The notes below the pieces were generated by a model that was not told where the DNA came from, did no database searches, and was given only the letters and a program-made list of their open reading frames with translations. Below are positions 1 to 9,539 of a DNA stretch of 64,000 nt, piece after piece (the first letter of the stretch is position 1; every line of letters starts with the position of its first letter). The stretch is taken from NCBI RefSeq assembly GCF_048544455.1, contig NC_133538.1, forward strand, positions 1,836,658 to 1,900,657. Direction: 5' to 3'. This DNA is from Silene latifolia. Its lineage: Eukaryota; Streptophyta; Magnoliopsida; Caryophyllales; Caryophyllaceae. The translations under genes were made by a program, and so were the position numbers.

Positions 1-507
1 TAGGAAGATAGCACATCTTTTGCAGTTTGCAAGACACATGCTCATATAATCAGATGCTTGATTTTGGAGAACTTTCTGGCAAGCTAAAGCTAAATCACCC
101 ATTGGCTAACCTAGTATTTAATGTGACACTAATCCACATACTTGAGTAAAGTATATTATAAGACTCAAAGTATTCCATAATGTAGCTTTAAGGACCCGAA
201 GTAAAAAAGTTAATCGATAAGGAATCGAAGTATCAAAAGTTAATCGTTAAGGATTCGAAGTATCAAAATCTAATCTTTAAGGACCTGAGAATTAATTTAC
301 ATCATTATCTTTATTACAAACCACTAAATTAAAAACAAAAATAAATTGAGGCTGACACAAAATTAAAATAAATCCAATGTTTGGTTAATGTCCCAACATG
401 TTCTTCCTCAACAATAAAAAATCTTATTAGTATCTCTGCATCAAAACTCCTTTTGCAATCAACGAGTTCCTTCCTCTCGTTGCCCCATATTTGCTTCATT
501 TTACTAA
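1..507 (-). repeat. Duplicated MULE 3'-end segment, copy 1
   Basis: This segment is nearly identical to 8559-9066, with only a handful of substitutions visible by eye. It holds part of the last exon of the M1 transposase on the minus strand plus its 3' flank, including a cluster of 'ctttaaggacc'-like short repeats at about 180-290. Copy 1 starts at or before the first base of the window, so its left limit is unknown. Similarity stops at about 507, where this copy joins a copia-like leader while copy 2 continues into the M1 exon. The segment was therefore copied, rather than being two ends of one element. The copying mechanism is not visible. Confidence 0.8.
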
Positions 508-583
508 GAAAAAACGGATCATCGAGAGGAGAATACAGAAAATCTTGAGCAGTTAATTGAGAATTTGTATCAGGTTGCAACAT
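329..583 (-). pseudogene. Chimeric ORF: copia gag start joined to a MULE 3' exon
   Basis: The 84-codon ORF starts at 583. Its first 28 or so residues resemble the N-terminus of a plant copia gag (the stretch SPLDDPFFL is of the DPYYLH type seen in that family). It lies about 110 bases downstream, in the element's direction, of a tRNA-Met-type primer site at 692-703. From the residues LSKMKQIWGN onward it is the same as the last exon of the M1 transposase at 8886-9066. The join is therefore a fusion of two unrelated transposon ORFs. It is open and has an ATG, but nothing indicates that it is translated. The copia assignment of the first part is an inference from a short stretch. Confidence 0.5.
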
Positions 584-846
584 GATTGTGTATTTGTGAT
601 AAGAGAAGAAGAATTTTATGAGAAAAATTCAAAGATTTAACAATGAATATGTTCGATAATTGATGTAGAAGCGATTTATTGGATCTTTAAACCACTGATA
701 CCATATGAACTATGATCAAACTAGATCATGATGAATAATAGATGATTGTATGTGAGAACGATGGAGAGATAGGAAGAGAGAGAAAGAACAAAAGAGATGA
801 ATGATATTCTGTAAATTGATAAGTGATCAACTGATTACATGATATG

Positions 847-1863
847 ATTTTTTTTTTTATTAATAGAAAGGATAAAATCCCAGAGACCTACAGAGAGTAG
901 GGTCCCAGAAAATTCATAAGAGGCATAAATATAACAAAACGAGTACAAAAACAAACAATCCATCCTTTTCAACACGAAAAACTTGCGTACTAGTATCACG
1001 CACCAAGCCTCCTTTGCATAATCCTTTTCTCCTTCCATGATCTTAATGTTGTCCAATTGTTTAGCCATTCCTCCAAAGTGTAGGGTAAAAGTGTCCTCCA
1101 TGATGTGCACCCCAATCCAAAACTCAAGAGCAATTCATCCATTATAGAGGGCCGATTTGCGTGCTTTTATGATAGAATGACGTCTCAGGTCTCATTCCGA
1201 CAATAAAATTACTTAAGTAGAGCGGCAATGTCCAACCTTTCACCAACCCCAAAGCCCAACAACTTACCTAAATCTTTGGTCTTTCTTTCTTCCATACTCC
1301 TATCATTATTATAGTCATCATCCGACCAAGGTTCAGTGCTAACTTCCAAATTTACTTCCGTCATATTTGCGATTTTGTCTCTTAAGAATAGGTCTTCCGC
1401 TTTCCTGCTCGACTTTTTTTTTTGAATCTTTAGTGCTCTTGCGATTAAACTCCTTTGCTGAAGACTTGGTCTTCCTCTTGAACTTTTTGGCATTGAAAAT
1501 CTTCTTGAAGCCAGGGGGACAATCATCATCATAAGACAAAAAGTCTGATGGGTTTTCTAAATGAGCACCGTCTAATCTCCGCCTCATTGAGATTATGTCC
1601 ATTTCCTCATTAATATCATAATTGACATCTCCAGTCACAGTTACCGTTCTTTCACTTTCTTTTGCTTGGTCATTATTATCAGCTGTTTCAGCAGCCGTAG
1701 CCATGTTCTCAGAAAGCTTAGCCCCCTCACAATCTTGGACACCAAACTCAACATGGTTACGGATTGATAGTGTATCATCCCATCAATGGGATGACAAATT
1801 CAAGTTGAGCTCAGGAGGTTTGATATAACATGTAGTCAAGTTTAACCCCTCCCTAACATGATA
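847..1863 (-). mobile_element. Short LINE-type insertion with 15-bp target duplication
   Basis: The insert is flanked by the same 15-mer TGATTACATGATATG at 832-846 and 1864-1878. On the minus strand it ends in a short A-rich tail (T-run at about 848-858 on the plus strand). Its last 280 bases resemble the 3' end of plant L1 elements. Toward its 5' end it holds a lysine-rich open stretch. No endonuclease or reverse transcriptase is present, so this is an internally deleted, non-autonomous copy moved by the enzymes of another LINE. It sits inside the copia LTR remnant. Confidence 0.65.
1209..1704 (-). pseudogene. LINE ORF1-like remnant
   Basis: Two overlapping minus-strand frames cover one former ORF starting at 1704: the first reads 1704-1339 and the second continues to 1209. 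They contain acidic and lysine-rich stretches and the motif DDDCPPGFKKI. PPGF-type motifs are frequent in the region before the endonuclease of plant L1 elements. The frame break lies at the T-run near 1408-1418, a likely slippage indel. I see no zinc knuckle or RNA-recognition motif. The assignment to ORF1 rests mainly on position within the LINE insert. Confidence 0.4.
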
Positions 1864-1989
1864 TGATTACATGATATGTATATATAGGTAGTTAGTTAAG
1901 TTGGTTAATCTAACAACCTAACAACCTATATTCCACAGAGTAGAAGTGAGAAAAAAAAAAGAATAAGTTAGAGTGAAAATCCGCAATGG

Positions 1990-2094
1990 AGTTTAGTTAA
2001 CTTTTCTGTACTTCCGTGGACCAGTGTTGGTATGAAGTTAAAATGAGTTCTTTGAGTTTACTCGAGGACAAGTAAAGGTCGAAGTGTGGGAAGT
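1990..2094 (+). mobile_element. 3' internal tail of an Athila-type element
   Basis: This stretch ends with 'gaggacaagtaaaggtcgaa' and then a purine-rich run directly before the LTR start at 2095. That is the usual layout of a gypsy element's 3' end, where the polypurine tract abuts the 3' LTR. About 100 bases of internal sequence remain; the rest of the element has been lost to the left. No coding sequence is visible. Confidence 0.5.
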
Positions 2095-3636
2095 TGATAA
2101 GACGAGTATTTTACATGTTAAGACGGTCGATTATGTGACTTTTTCAGAGCTAAAAGAGTTTATTAGTGAGGTCTAGTCGATTCATGTTACGTACTCGTTC
2201 CGTCTGATAATGGTTGTTGATACCAAGTTTACTCACGCATTGAATACTTGAGTCAAGAACCGAGTGAAGCTACGTGTTAATGGGGACCGAAGAAGAAGCT
2301 TAGGCGAGGGCCTGGAGGGCGGTCGTTGGCCTGGCGAGTCAGGCCAGGCCCGACATTGCCGACCCGCCAATACAAACAGGAGCACGAATTAGCAAGGCGG
2401 AGAGCCGCCTATAAAGCGGGCTAGCCGCGCGCACCAGCGAGCCACCCAGGCCACAGGCTAGCCTCCTTGTGCGCGTGAGTAGCGGATGGTTGATTCTGTT
2501 GGGCTTGGCTGTCGTCTACTTGTCTATGGACCTTACTATACTGATACGAGGCAACTTAATAAGACATTATAAGAATACTAAGATTATAGTTATTATGATA
2601 TTATTATTATTATTATTATTATCTGCTATTCTTATGATAAGTAGTATATTATTACGTAGCTCGTATTCATTGAGTTTATTCATATATTATTTCCAATAAG
2701 TGTAATTTTGGGTGGGGGGGGGGGGGGGGACTTAAGAACCCTAGTTTTATTCGTCTTAAGCAAATTATGAGGAATTAATCCTCCCTTCTCGATTCAAGGT
2801 ACTTTGAAGCTAATTAATGAATAATCTAATGCAAGCGTCTAGATTTAATTCACTAAAGCTAATCCTCCCTTCTCGTCTAGATTTAAGCAAATTATGAGGA
2901 ATAAATTGTGAGACCGTCTTAATCCTTTGTTTTATTACTTAAGTATTATTTGTTCTGTGTTACAATTATATGATTGTTGTATGTTAAATCGGTATGGCCA
3001 ATTGATTATTTCATCTTTCAATCTATTGCAGTTCTATATGTTTGAAGCTGTAATTGCTCAATTTATTAGATAAAGTTGCAACCTTTAATCCAATTATTTG
3101 TATGCGTTTCATCGTAGTTGGGTACAAGGGGGAATAAATATATAATTCGAACAAATAACCGTGTGTGTTAAAGGTTGTTATTTTCGTTGATTGTTTCATT
3201 CGTTCAAGTTGTTAGTGAATTAAATCTAGACGCTTGCATTAGATTATTCATTAATTAGGTTGCTTAGTCTCGCATTCCAAACTGAGTAATATTATCTAAG
3301 GAACATTTGAAATTCATATTTTCACAACGGGATACTCAAAGGATAAATTGGGATTACTGATCGACGATCATATATTAACTAGTTAGCGGATAAACATTGA
3401 CTCGGGACTTTTAATCTTCTAAATTCATCTTATTTACTCATTTCTTGTTTAATTTTAATAGTCATTAGTTATTCAATCATTATAAATCCTCCCATCTTTA
3501 GTTACCCTTGCTCTATATTATACACATTTATTTACATCGCCTTCCCTATGGATTCGACACCCGACTTACCTCTACTACATAGTTTAAGGTACGACTTTAT
3601 TATTTTTCTTTGGGAGTATACGACCTCGGCTCACCA
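2095..3636 (+). repeat. 3' LTR of an Athila-type element, rearranged
   Basis: The unit begins TGATAAGACG and ends GGCTCACCA. The ending matches the end of the A1 LTR at 31012, and the second halves of the two LTRs are similar (for example the cluster around 2940-3260 versus 21530-21870). It includes a GC-rich block at about 2283-2470, a G16 run at 2714-2729, and a scrambled patch at 2756-2930 containing an inverted copy of 3212-3258. The 5-bp flanks do not match, which agrees with it being the 3' LTR of a truncated element rather than a solo LTR. Confidence 0.65.
2810..3258. repeat. 47-bp perfect inverted repeat inside the LTR
   Basis: Bases 2810-2856 are the exact reverse complement of 3212-3258, with a gap of about 355 bases. 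The right arm lies in the ordinary LTR sequence, since the A1 LTR has a related stretch at about 21825-21875. The left arm is therefore the inserted copy. Short direct repeats (AATCCTCCCTTCTCG twice, and AGCAAATTATGAGGAAT twice) surround the left arm. The pattern is what templated filler at a repaired break looks like. Confidence 0.8.
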
Positions 3637-5699
3637 GTTATATTCAGAATAAAGCAAAAAACGACTTTTTTTATTTTAATTTCTAAATGTAAATTTCTTA
3701 AATTAATTTTAAAATTGATTTCAAGGTTTTAAGTTGGTTTTAAAATCGTAATTTGAAATTGATTAGAAAAATCAATTTTTATGACGGTTTTAAAGGCGGT
3801 ACTTGCGCGCGATTTTTGAGACAATTTTGAAGCCCATACAACCTCCTTATTGATCCCATGTTCGAATCCCACTACCAACATCCATACCCTTCCTTTTCTT
3901 CCCAAAACCGAGATTTAACCCAAGCACTTGAAACCGAGTCCTACCTTTTAAACCCGTAACCCTTACTCTAGCCTAGCCTGCACTAATCCTTAGCCATGAC
4001 CCACGCCCTTCCCTTACCCACCACCCAACCCAACCCAAACCAGAGGCACCAAACCCATGCTCAAACCAAAACCGTACAGCACCCAGCCCGTACCCTCTTT
4101 TTTTAGCATGTTTTTAGCCCAGTTTCTATGCTCAATTCGTCCTAGCTCGCTTCCTTGCTTCATCGCCAAGATAGCCATCTCCATATCCTACCATAATACA
4201 TCATCTAAAGCTCATCAAATCCTCCGCATATCGAAACATATATCCTTCCCATATTCCTTTCCAAAATCTAGTGTATGTTCATACACAAAACATGCATCCT
4301 TTGTCCATCATAAACCAACCTAAATCTAGCCTTTGCTCTCCTATAAATACTAAACTTTCATCACCATTCATGGGACAAAGGATACACAAAATAAAAGGAA
4401 AAAAAGCAGAGAGAGAAAGCTTGAAAAACCTTCGAAAACAGCCGCATACAACACCGAAAACAGAGCAATCCTTCAAAAAACCTCCATCTATCCCACGTAA
4501 ACCACCATTAATCCATCACAAAACCTCCATAAATCATCAACAAAAACTCATAAATTGTCCTTGATCCTTACGCACGAGTTTTAATAAAGATTTGAGCATT
4601 AAGTTGCTCGAATAGTTACATTCGCGCTACTCCTATTGTCGCTCATTTTTAGTTGTTTCAAAGTCATTTTCACTTCTGATTTTTATTAAAGATAAAAACT
4701 TTGTAGTCCTGCGATTTCAAAACATCTTTCGAATCGAAATTTTGTTGAGAAACGAGCCCGTGGTGATGATTTGAAAATCTTTGCGCAAGAGGTAAAAACC
4801 GTGAAAATCAATCTTTTAATTTTTCAATTAAAAGTCTAATCTTTTGTTTTGAGTTGAATACTGTCGAAGACGTACTCACTCTCGTTAAAACCTACATCCA
4901 TCAATCAAAGCTGAGTTCATCATACATGTAAGTTTAGGGTGAATAAATTCTCGTCTCTCTCTCTCTCTTTTACTCGTTTTTTTATTGTTCATAGATCATG
5001 TCTATTGTTTAATTAATTAGTTAGGATGCAGATAATTATTTAATTAATCATCTTATGTTTATGCATGAACTTTGAATTAAGGTAGTAAATTTAAATTGGT
5101 TTGATTAGAATAAGAGAAATTATTTAGATTGGTCGTTTTAGTTAGTTATTTAGAAAAATTAGTTAATTTATTTTAATTATGCATGTAATGAATTTAGGAT
5201 TAAATTCAAACCGATAAGTTAATTAGTTTGACTAGGAATATGGAACAAATTAATTAGGTTATTTACGTTTGGTTTAATTCTTGTATTTATTGCGTTATGG
5301 TTGTGGTTGTTGTTAGGATAGGTTAATGAATCTCGCATGCTAAATAACTTGGACAAAGTAGTTTTTGTATTAAAAGATGACCTTGAAATTGCTCTCACAT
5401 GTTAGGGTTAAAACATTGTTAGCACTTCAACAAATCTAATTCATTCGACTAGTCCTCATTTTGCTTAGTAGAGGCCGTTATTGCAACAGACGGGGATGGG
5501 TGTCTTATTAATGGGCTTCCCATCACGTACCCACACTCGAGCCCTCTTCTCTAAAACGGTTTTCAAATTTTCCTTAAAACTTGTCGGCGACTCCATTTTC
5601 AAAACCCTCGTGGATGATTTCCCTTGTCCACACATCACTGATTAGTGATTCATTCTAAAGTCTATGATAAATTAATGGGGAAGTCCTAGTGGTTTACAT
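3637..5699 (+). mobile_element. Possible Tat-like gypsy LTR remnant with TATA box
   Basis: No convincing ORF is present. A TATA box (TATAAATA, 4342-4349) is followed by a long A/C-rich, leader-like stretch. Near the right end comes 'ggcgactccattttcaaaac' (about 5586-5605), which resembles the LTR end and primer region of Tat and Ogre-like gypsy elements, where a GGCGACTCC-type string is common. The short ORFs at 4057-4564 have biased composition and no recognisable domain. Limits are uncertain and the family is an inference from this one motif. Confidence 0.35.
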
Positions 5700-6755
5700 T
5701 AGTGTATGGGCTTAACAAGGCAATGGAAAGAGCAAGTTTATGGAGCACCATTAAGCAGAAAAGCAGAGATATTTTTAATGCTTAGACGATGTGTGGGGTT
5801 TTAATAATCTCATGAATTTGAATGAGAGAATTGGAGGGGCTAGTTTCACGTAGAATGACATTTAGACTATGAGGCAGATGGTAGCTGACTGTCATCTAAA
5901 TGAACTAAAGACTGTGGGTTCCTTTTTTACATGGAACAGCAAACATGAGAATACTACTAAAGTATATAGCACGATTGATAGGGGTTTTCAGGAAGGTGCA
6001 TTACCTTTCAGATACGGTTTCCCAATTCAGGTAGGCAGACTTTTAAAAGCTGATTGTAACATTCGTATTGACAAATTAGTGAACAAGGTGAGAGGAATTG
6101 GTGCTCGCAAGCTTAGTTATGCTGGTAGGCTGGTGATCATTAATTATGTCTTTAATAGTTTAGATAACTATTGGTCCTCTATTTTCTTAATCCCAAAGGG
6201 GGTTATAAGAAGGATTGAAGCAATTTGTAGGAACTATCTTCGGTGTGGTAATTCTGAGTATCATAAAGTTCCTTTAGTAGCTTGGCAGAAAGTATGTTGT
6301 AGTAAAAGAGAAGGTTGCTTGGGAATTAAAGAAGCAAGAATGTGGAATGTGACAACTATTGGCAAGTTTGTGAACTGGATTTATACTAAGGTTGATAGAC
6401 TTTGGGTATTATGGATTGATCATATGTATATGAAAGGGGCAGATTGGAATACATACACTCCTTCTCCTGATTCCAACTGGAACTGGAGAAACGTATGTAA
6501 AGTTAGGAAAAAAATGGAGGCTGGTTTTCAGGGTGGTCAATGGATGGTAGATCCTAAAGGCTACTCAGTTAGTTCTGGTTACTATTGGTTATAGGGAACA
6601 CATTCCCCTGTACAGTGGTACAAAGAGGTGTGGGGTAAATGGAATGTGCCCAAGCATTTAGTTGTTGTGTGGTTAATCAAGAATGAAGCTCTGAACACGA
6701 GGGCTAAGTTATTCAATTTAGGCTTATATGAGTGTAATCATGCCCTGTCCTAGAC
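5700..6755 (+). pseudogene. LINE-1 ORF2 fragment: endonuclease end fused to post-RT region
   Basis: From about 5703 the sequence encodes the C-terminal part of an L1-type endonuclease, with stop codons before 5869. The region matching the conserved GDFN is degraded to CGVFN. The open frame from 5869 to 6594 continues with GSFFTWNSK, typical of the endonuclease end. It then jumps straight to the segment after the reverse-transcriptase palm (GFQEGALPFRYG), followed by the conserved LSYAGR and IPKG blocks of the C-terminal region. The whole catalytic RT core is missing, so the copy is dead. Related protein continues to about 6740 in broken frames. Confidence 0.75.
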
Positions 6756-7694
6756 TTCTCGGGACCCTAGGCAAAATCGTGAATTGGGGCCCTTTAAAAA
6801 AATACAATGTATGATCAGTGGCGGAAGTAGGAATTTGAGACATGGGAGCACAATTTTTTTCCCCAATAAATTATTTTGGCTTGAATTTTTTTTAAAAAAA
6901 TTTCCTCTAAATAATTTTATTTAGCGTAAAAAATATCGAAAACCTTAATAATGTCTCTTGTTATACACACTATAATTTTTTAAATAAATAATCTTTTAGT
7001 TTGAATTTTTCTTTATAATATACAAAGTTTCAAATAAATATACATACAATAATTAATATCTTGGTAAATAACTTAGAGGTTTGCAGCACATATAACGAAA
7101 TAGAATAAAAATTATGGCTAAGAGTCTAAGACCCAAATCAACATAAAAAAACAACAACTACTCTTCTATAAGACCGTTCTATAGCATAGGACGGGCTTAA
7201 TAAGAAAAGATAGCCCAACAAAAGAAACAAGTTACTTCATATTAGCATACCAACACGACTAAAAAGAACAATTGAAAACCTAAAGTACCAAGCACAAAAC
7301 CCCCATTAAACTCCTGCCTCCTCCGCCACCACTTCCTCTATAGTTGACGGTTCAACACCACCATCCGATCATGAATCGCATCTTCTTAGGTCACCCCCTT
7401 CTATTCTTTTGTCTCTGTCTGGCGTAAGAATTAGCCAAATTAATGGAAAATCTGAAATGAGTTTGCTTTGGAATTGAAGAAAATTGACTGTGTACAAAGG
7501 AATTGAAGACAAAGAAGATGGTGAAATGGATAAGATTTTGAGAAAATTGATTGTACACAGAAATTGAAGATTACATACCTAGGAGCAGGGGCACTAAGGC
7601 ACATTTCTGAGTTTTGAGTTTTTTTTTTCATATTGGGCCCCTTCCAAGGTTGGGCCCTACGCAAATGTCCCTCATGACACCCCCTAGGGCCGAG
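6751..7694. mobile_element. Possible non-autonomous DNA element between two LINE fragments
   Basis: No gene is seen here. The block starts and ends with GGGCCC- and CCCTAG-rich sequence (6750-6790 and about 7635-7693). The two ends are roughly similar when one is reverse-complemented, as terminal inverted repeats would be. The LINE sequences on either side stop exactly at these edges. The interior is AT-rich. I could not find a clear target duplication, so classification as a hAT-type or other DNA element is a guess. Confidence 0.3.
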
Positions 7695-8540
7695 CCTGCT
7701 AACAGAATAAACTCTGGTGTTTGCCACCCATTGATTATTCTGAAAACCACCTGCCAAAGCATCCCTGACTCTACAAACATTTCTCCAATTCCAATTGGAA
7801 TCAACAGAAGGTTCATAAACATTCCAGTCTCCTCCTTTCAAGTAAACATGATCTATCCAAAGTACCCATAAACGATATGCCTTTGTGTAAATCCAGTTAA
7901 CAAGCTTCCCAACAGTTGCTAGATTCCACACCCCTGCTTCTCTTTAATGCCGAGACCACCCACTTTCTTGCTACAGCAAACATTATCCCAAGCCACAAGG
8001 GATGTCCCATCATATACATCATCACCACTCCACAAAAAATTTCTACAAATAGCCTTAATTTTTTTGACTACTCCTTTTGGAATTAGAAATATAGAGGACC
8101 AATAGTTATACAGTGTATCTAGGACAGAATTGATAAGGATTACCCTCCCTACATAGCTCAATTTTTTTTGCACCTATGCCTCTTACCTTTGCAACAATTC
8201 CTTCAATCAAAATGTTACAATCATGCTTAGTTAACCTACTAGGCTGTACTGGCACGCCCAGGTACATAAAAGGTAGGGTACCTTCCTGAAACCCAGAAAT
8301 TTGTGTTATATCATTCTTAAGCCAATCAGGTACCTCGTTAAAGACCACTTCAGACTTAGCAGCACTGATTAAGAGAGTAAGAAGTTGTGGTTACACAGGT
8401 CATAACAATCTTCCTGAAATGCTCAGGAAAATTTAATGCAGTTCACATTTGATCCAGGAACTGCCACTCAATTGAATCATAGGCTTTCTGTAAATCCAGC
8501 TTGAACATGCATCTTGGGGAGGCCATTCCCGTGTATTAAT
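7695..8540 (-). pseudogene. LINE-1 ORF2 fragment, minus strand
   Basis: Reading from 8530 leftward, a reverse-transcriptase stretch MFKLDLQKAYDS (the first conserved Asp region of L1 RT) is followed by stops. Next come the post-RT segments GFQEGTLPFMYLGVPV (8348-8106), LSYVGR and IPKG (8173-7919) and NWNWRNVCRVR (about 7790). The YADD-type catalytic box and its surroundings are deleted, and at least two frame changes break it. It belongs to the same LINE family as 5700-6755 and lies in the opposite direction, so the two form an imperfect inverted pair of about 600 bases. Confidence 0.75.
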
Positions 8541-8558
8541 GAGGAACGGATGTCGGAT

Positions 8559-9066
8559 AGGAAGATAGCACATCTTTTGCAGTTTGCAAGACACATGCTC
8601 ATATAATCAGATGCTTGATTTTGGAGAACTTTCTAGCAAGCTAAAGCTAAATCACCCATTGGCTAACCTAGTATTTAATGTGACACTAATCCACATACTT
8701 GAGTAAAGTATATTATAAGACTCAAAGTATTCCATAATGTAGCTTTAAGGACCCGAAGTAAAAAAGTTAATCGATAAGGAATCGAAGTATCAAAAGTTAA
8801 TCGTTAAGGATTCAAAGTATCAAAATCTAATCTTTAAGGACCTGAGAATTAATTTACATCATTATCTTTATTACAAACCACTAAATTAAAAACGAAAATA
8901 AATTGAGGCTGACACAAAATTAAAATAAATCCAATGTTTGGTTAATGTCCCAACATGTTCTTCCTCAACCATAAAAAATCTTATTAGTATCTCTACATCA
9001 AAACTCCTTTTGCAATCAACGAGTTCCTTCCTCTCGTTGCCCCATATTTGCTTCATTTTACTAAGA
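8559..9066 (-). repeat. Duplicated MULE 3'-end segment, copy 2
   Basis: This is the counterpart of 1-507. It lies directly downstream (minus strand) of the M1 transposase and includes most of its last exon (8886-9119). A minus-strand AATAAA is visible at about 8867-8872, just after the stop codon. Copy 2 is the one in its original context, because the splice structure and reading frame of M1 continue into it. Its left edge abuts the LINE fragment. Confidence 0.8.
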
Positions 9067-9119
9067 TTACTTCTAACCTTCACAGTTTTAGTGTCCCCCA
9101 ATATTTCCAAAAAATGAAC
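8886..9119 (-). pseudogene. MULE transposase, predicted last exon
   Basis: After the acceptor AG at 9121-9120 the frame starts VHFLEILGD and runs to a stop at 8886. It is in phase with predicted exon 2. A minus-strand AATAAA follows about 15 bases after the stop. The segment from LSKMKQIWGN onward is duplicated at 329-507. I do not recognise a domain in this C-terminal tail. Its membership of the transposase gene is inferred from splicing, phase and position; an independent small ORF is the alternative. Confidence 0.5.
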
Positions 9120-9305
9120 CTGTATCATTTGTACACGAACAATACAGAAAACACATGAATTTACATTAAATTGACACCAAGTCATTAATGTTGGTCTCTC
9201 CGGGTACGAGCCAAAGTCTAATGAATAAATATAAAGATCATATAAATTAGTGACTTTAAATTATTATACACTTTTAATAAGAAATGAGACTCGAACCAAA
9301 CTTAC

Positions 9306-9458
9306 TTGTAATCTTTGGCTAGTGATACACATTCTACCATTTCGCTTCATGAAAGATGATCCGACATCAGGTACGTTACCTTGGCAATTGGTCATGGATT
9401 GTAAAGTTTGTTGGCCTTCATAATCAGTGTAGTACGCCACTCTCCTTGGTTGTATCGC
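9306..9458 (-). pseudogene. MULE transposase, predicted exon 2
   Basis: An open 51-codon stretch lies between an AG acceptor (9460-9459) and a GTAAG donor (9305-9301), read on the minus strand. Both its junctions are phase 0 and keep the frame of exon 1 (ending in SAN) and of exon 3. It includes VAYYTDYEG, similar in style to the tail segments of MULE transposases. The exon is inferred from splice signals and frame only. It would leave introns of about 80 bases (9459-9539) and about 186 bases (9120-9305). Confidence 0.55.
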
Positions 9459-9539
9459 CTATTTTCATTGTACAATATTAATAAGCATAAAAGACAATGA
9501 TGAGAAGTTATTCATTAAAATATACGAGTATTACTTACA

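Larger units (their letters stand above)
692..1935 (-). mobile_element. Copia LTR and primer-site remnant, minus strand
   Basis: Read on the minus strand, a sequence with features of a Ty1/copia LTR ends near 706 and is followed by TGGTATCAGTGG (692-703). That closely matches the tRNA-Met primer site TGGTATCAGAGC of this superfamily. The far end of the LTR lies near 1923-1935, at TGTTAGG or TGGAAT depending on which TG is the true end. Removing the nested LINE at 847-1863 leaves an LTR of about 200 bases, so it is either short or deleted. Downstream, the leader enters the chimeric ORF at 583. No pol follows. Family is inferred from the primer site and ORF start. Confidence 0.45.

Noticed and set aside
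2095-3636. Solo LTR.
   Set aside because: The 5-bp flanks differ and the left flank looks like an internal polypurine region, so it is the 3' LTR of a truncated element.
3901-4564. Pro/Ser/Lys-rich ORFs at 4057-4564 as a host gene.
   Set aside because: Biased composition, overlapping frames on both strands and a position in an LTR-like leader downstream of a TATA box argue against a gene.
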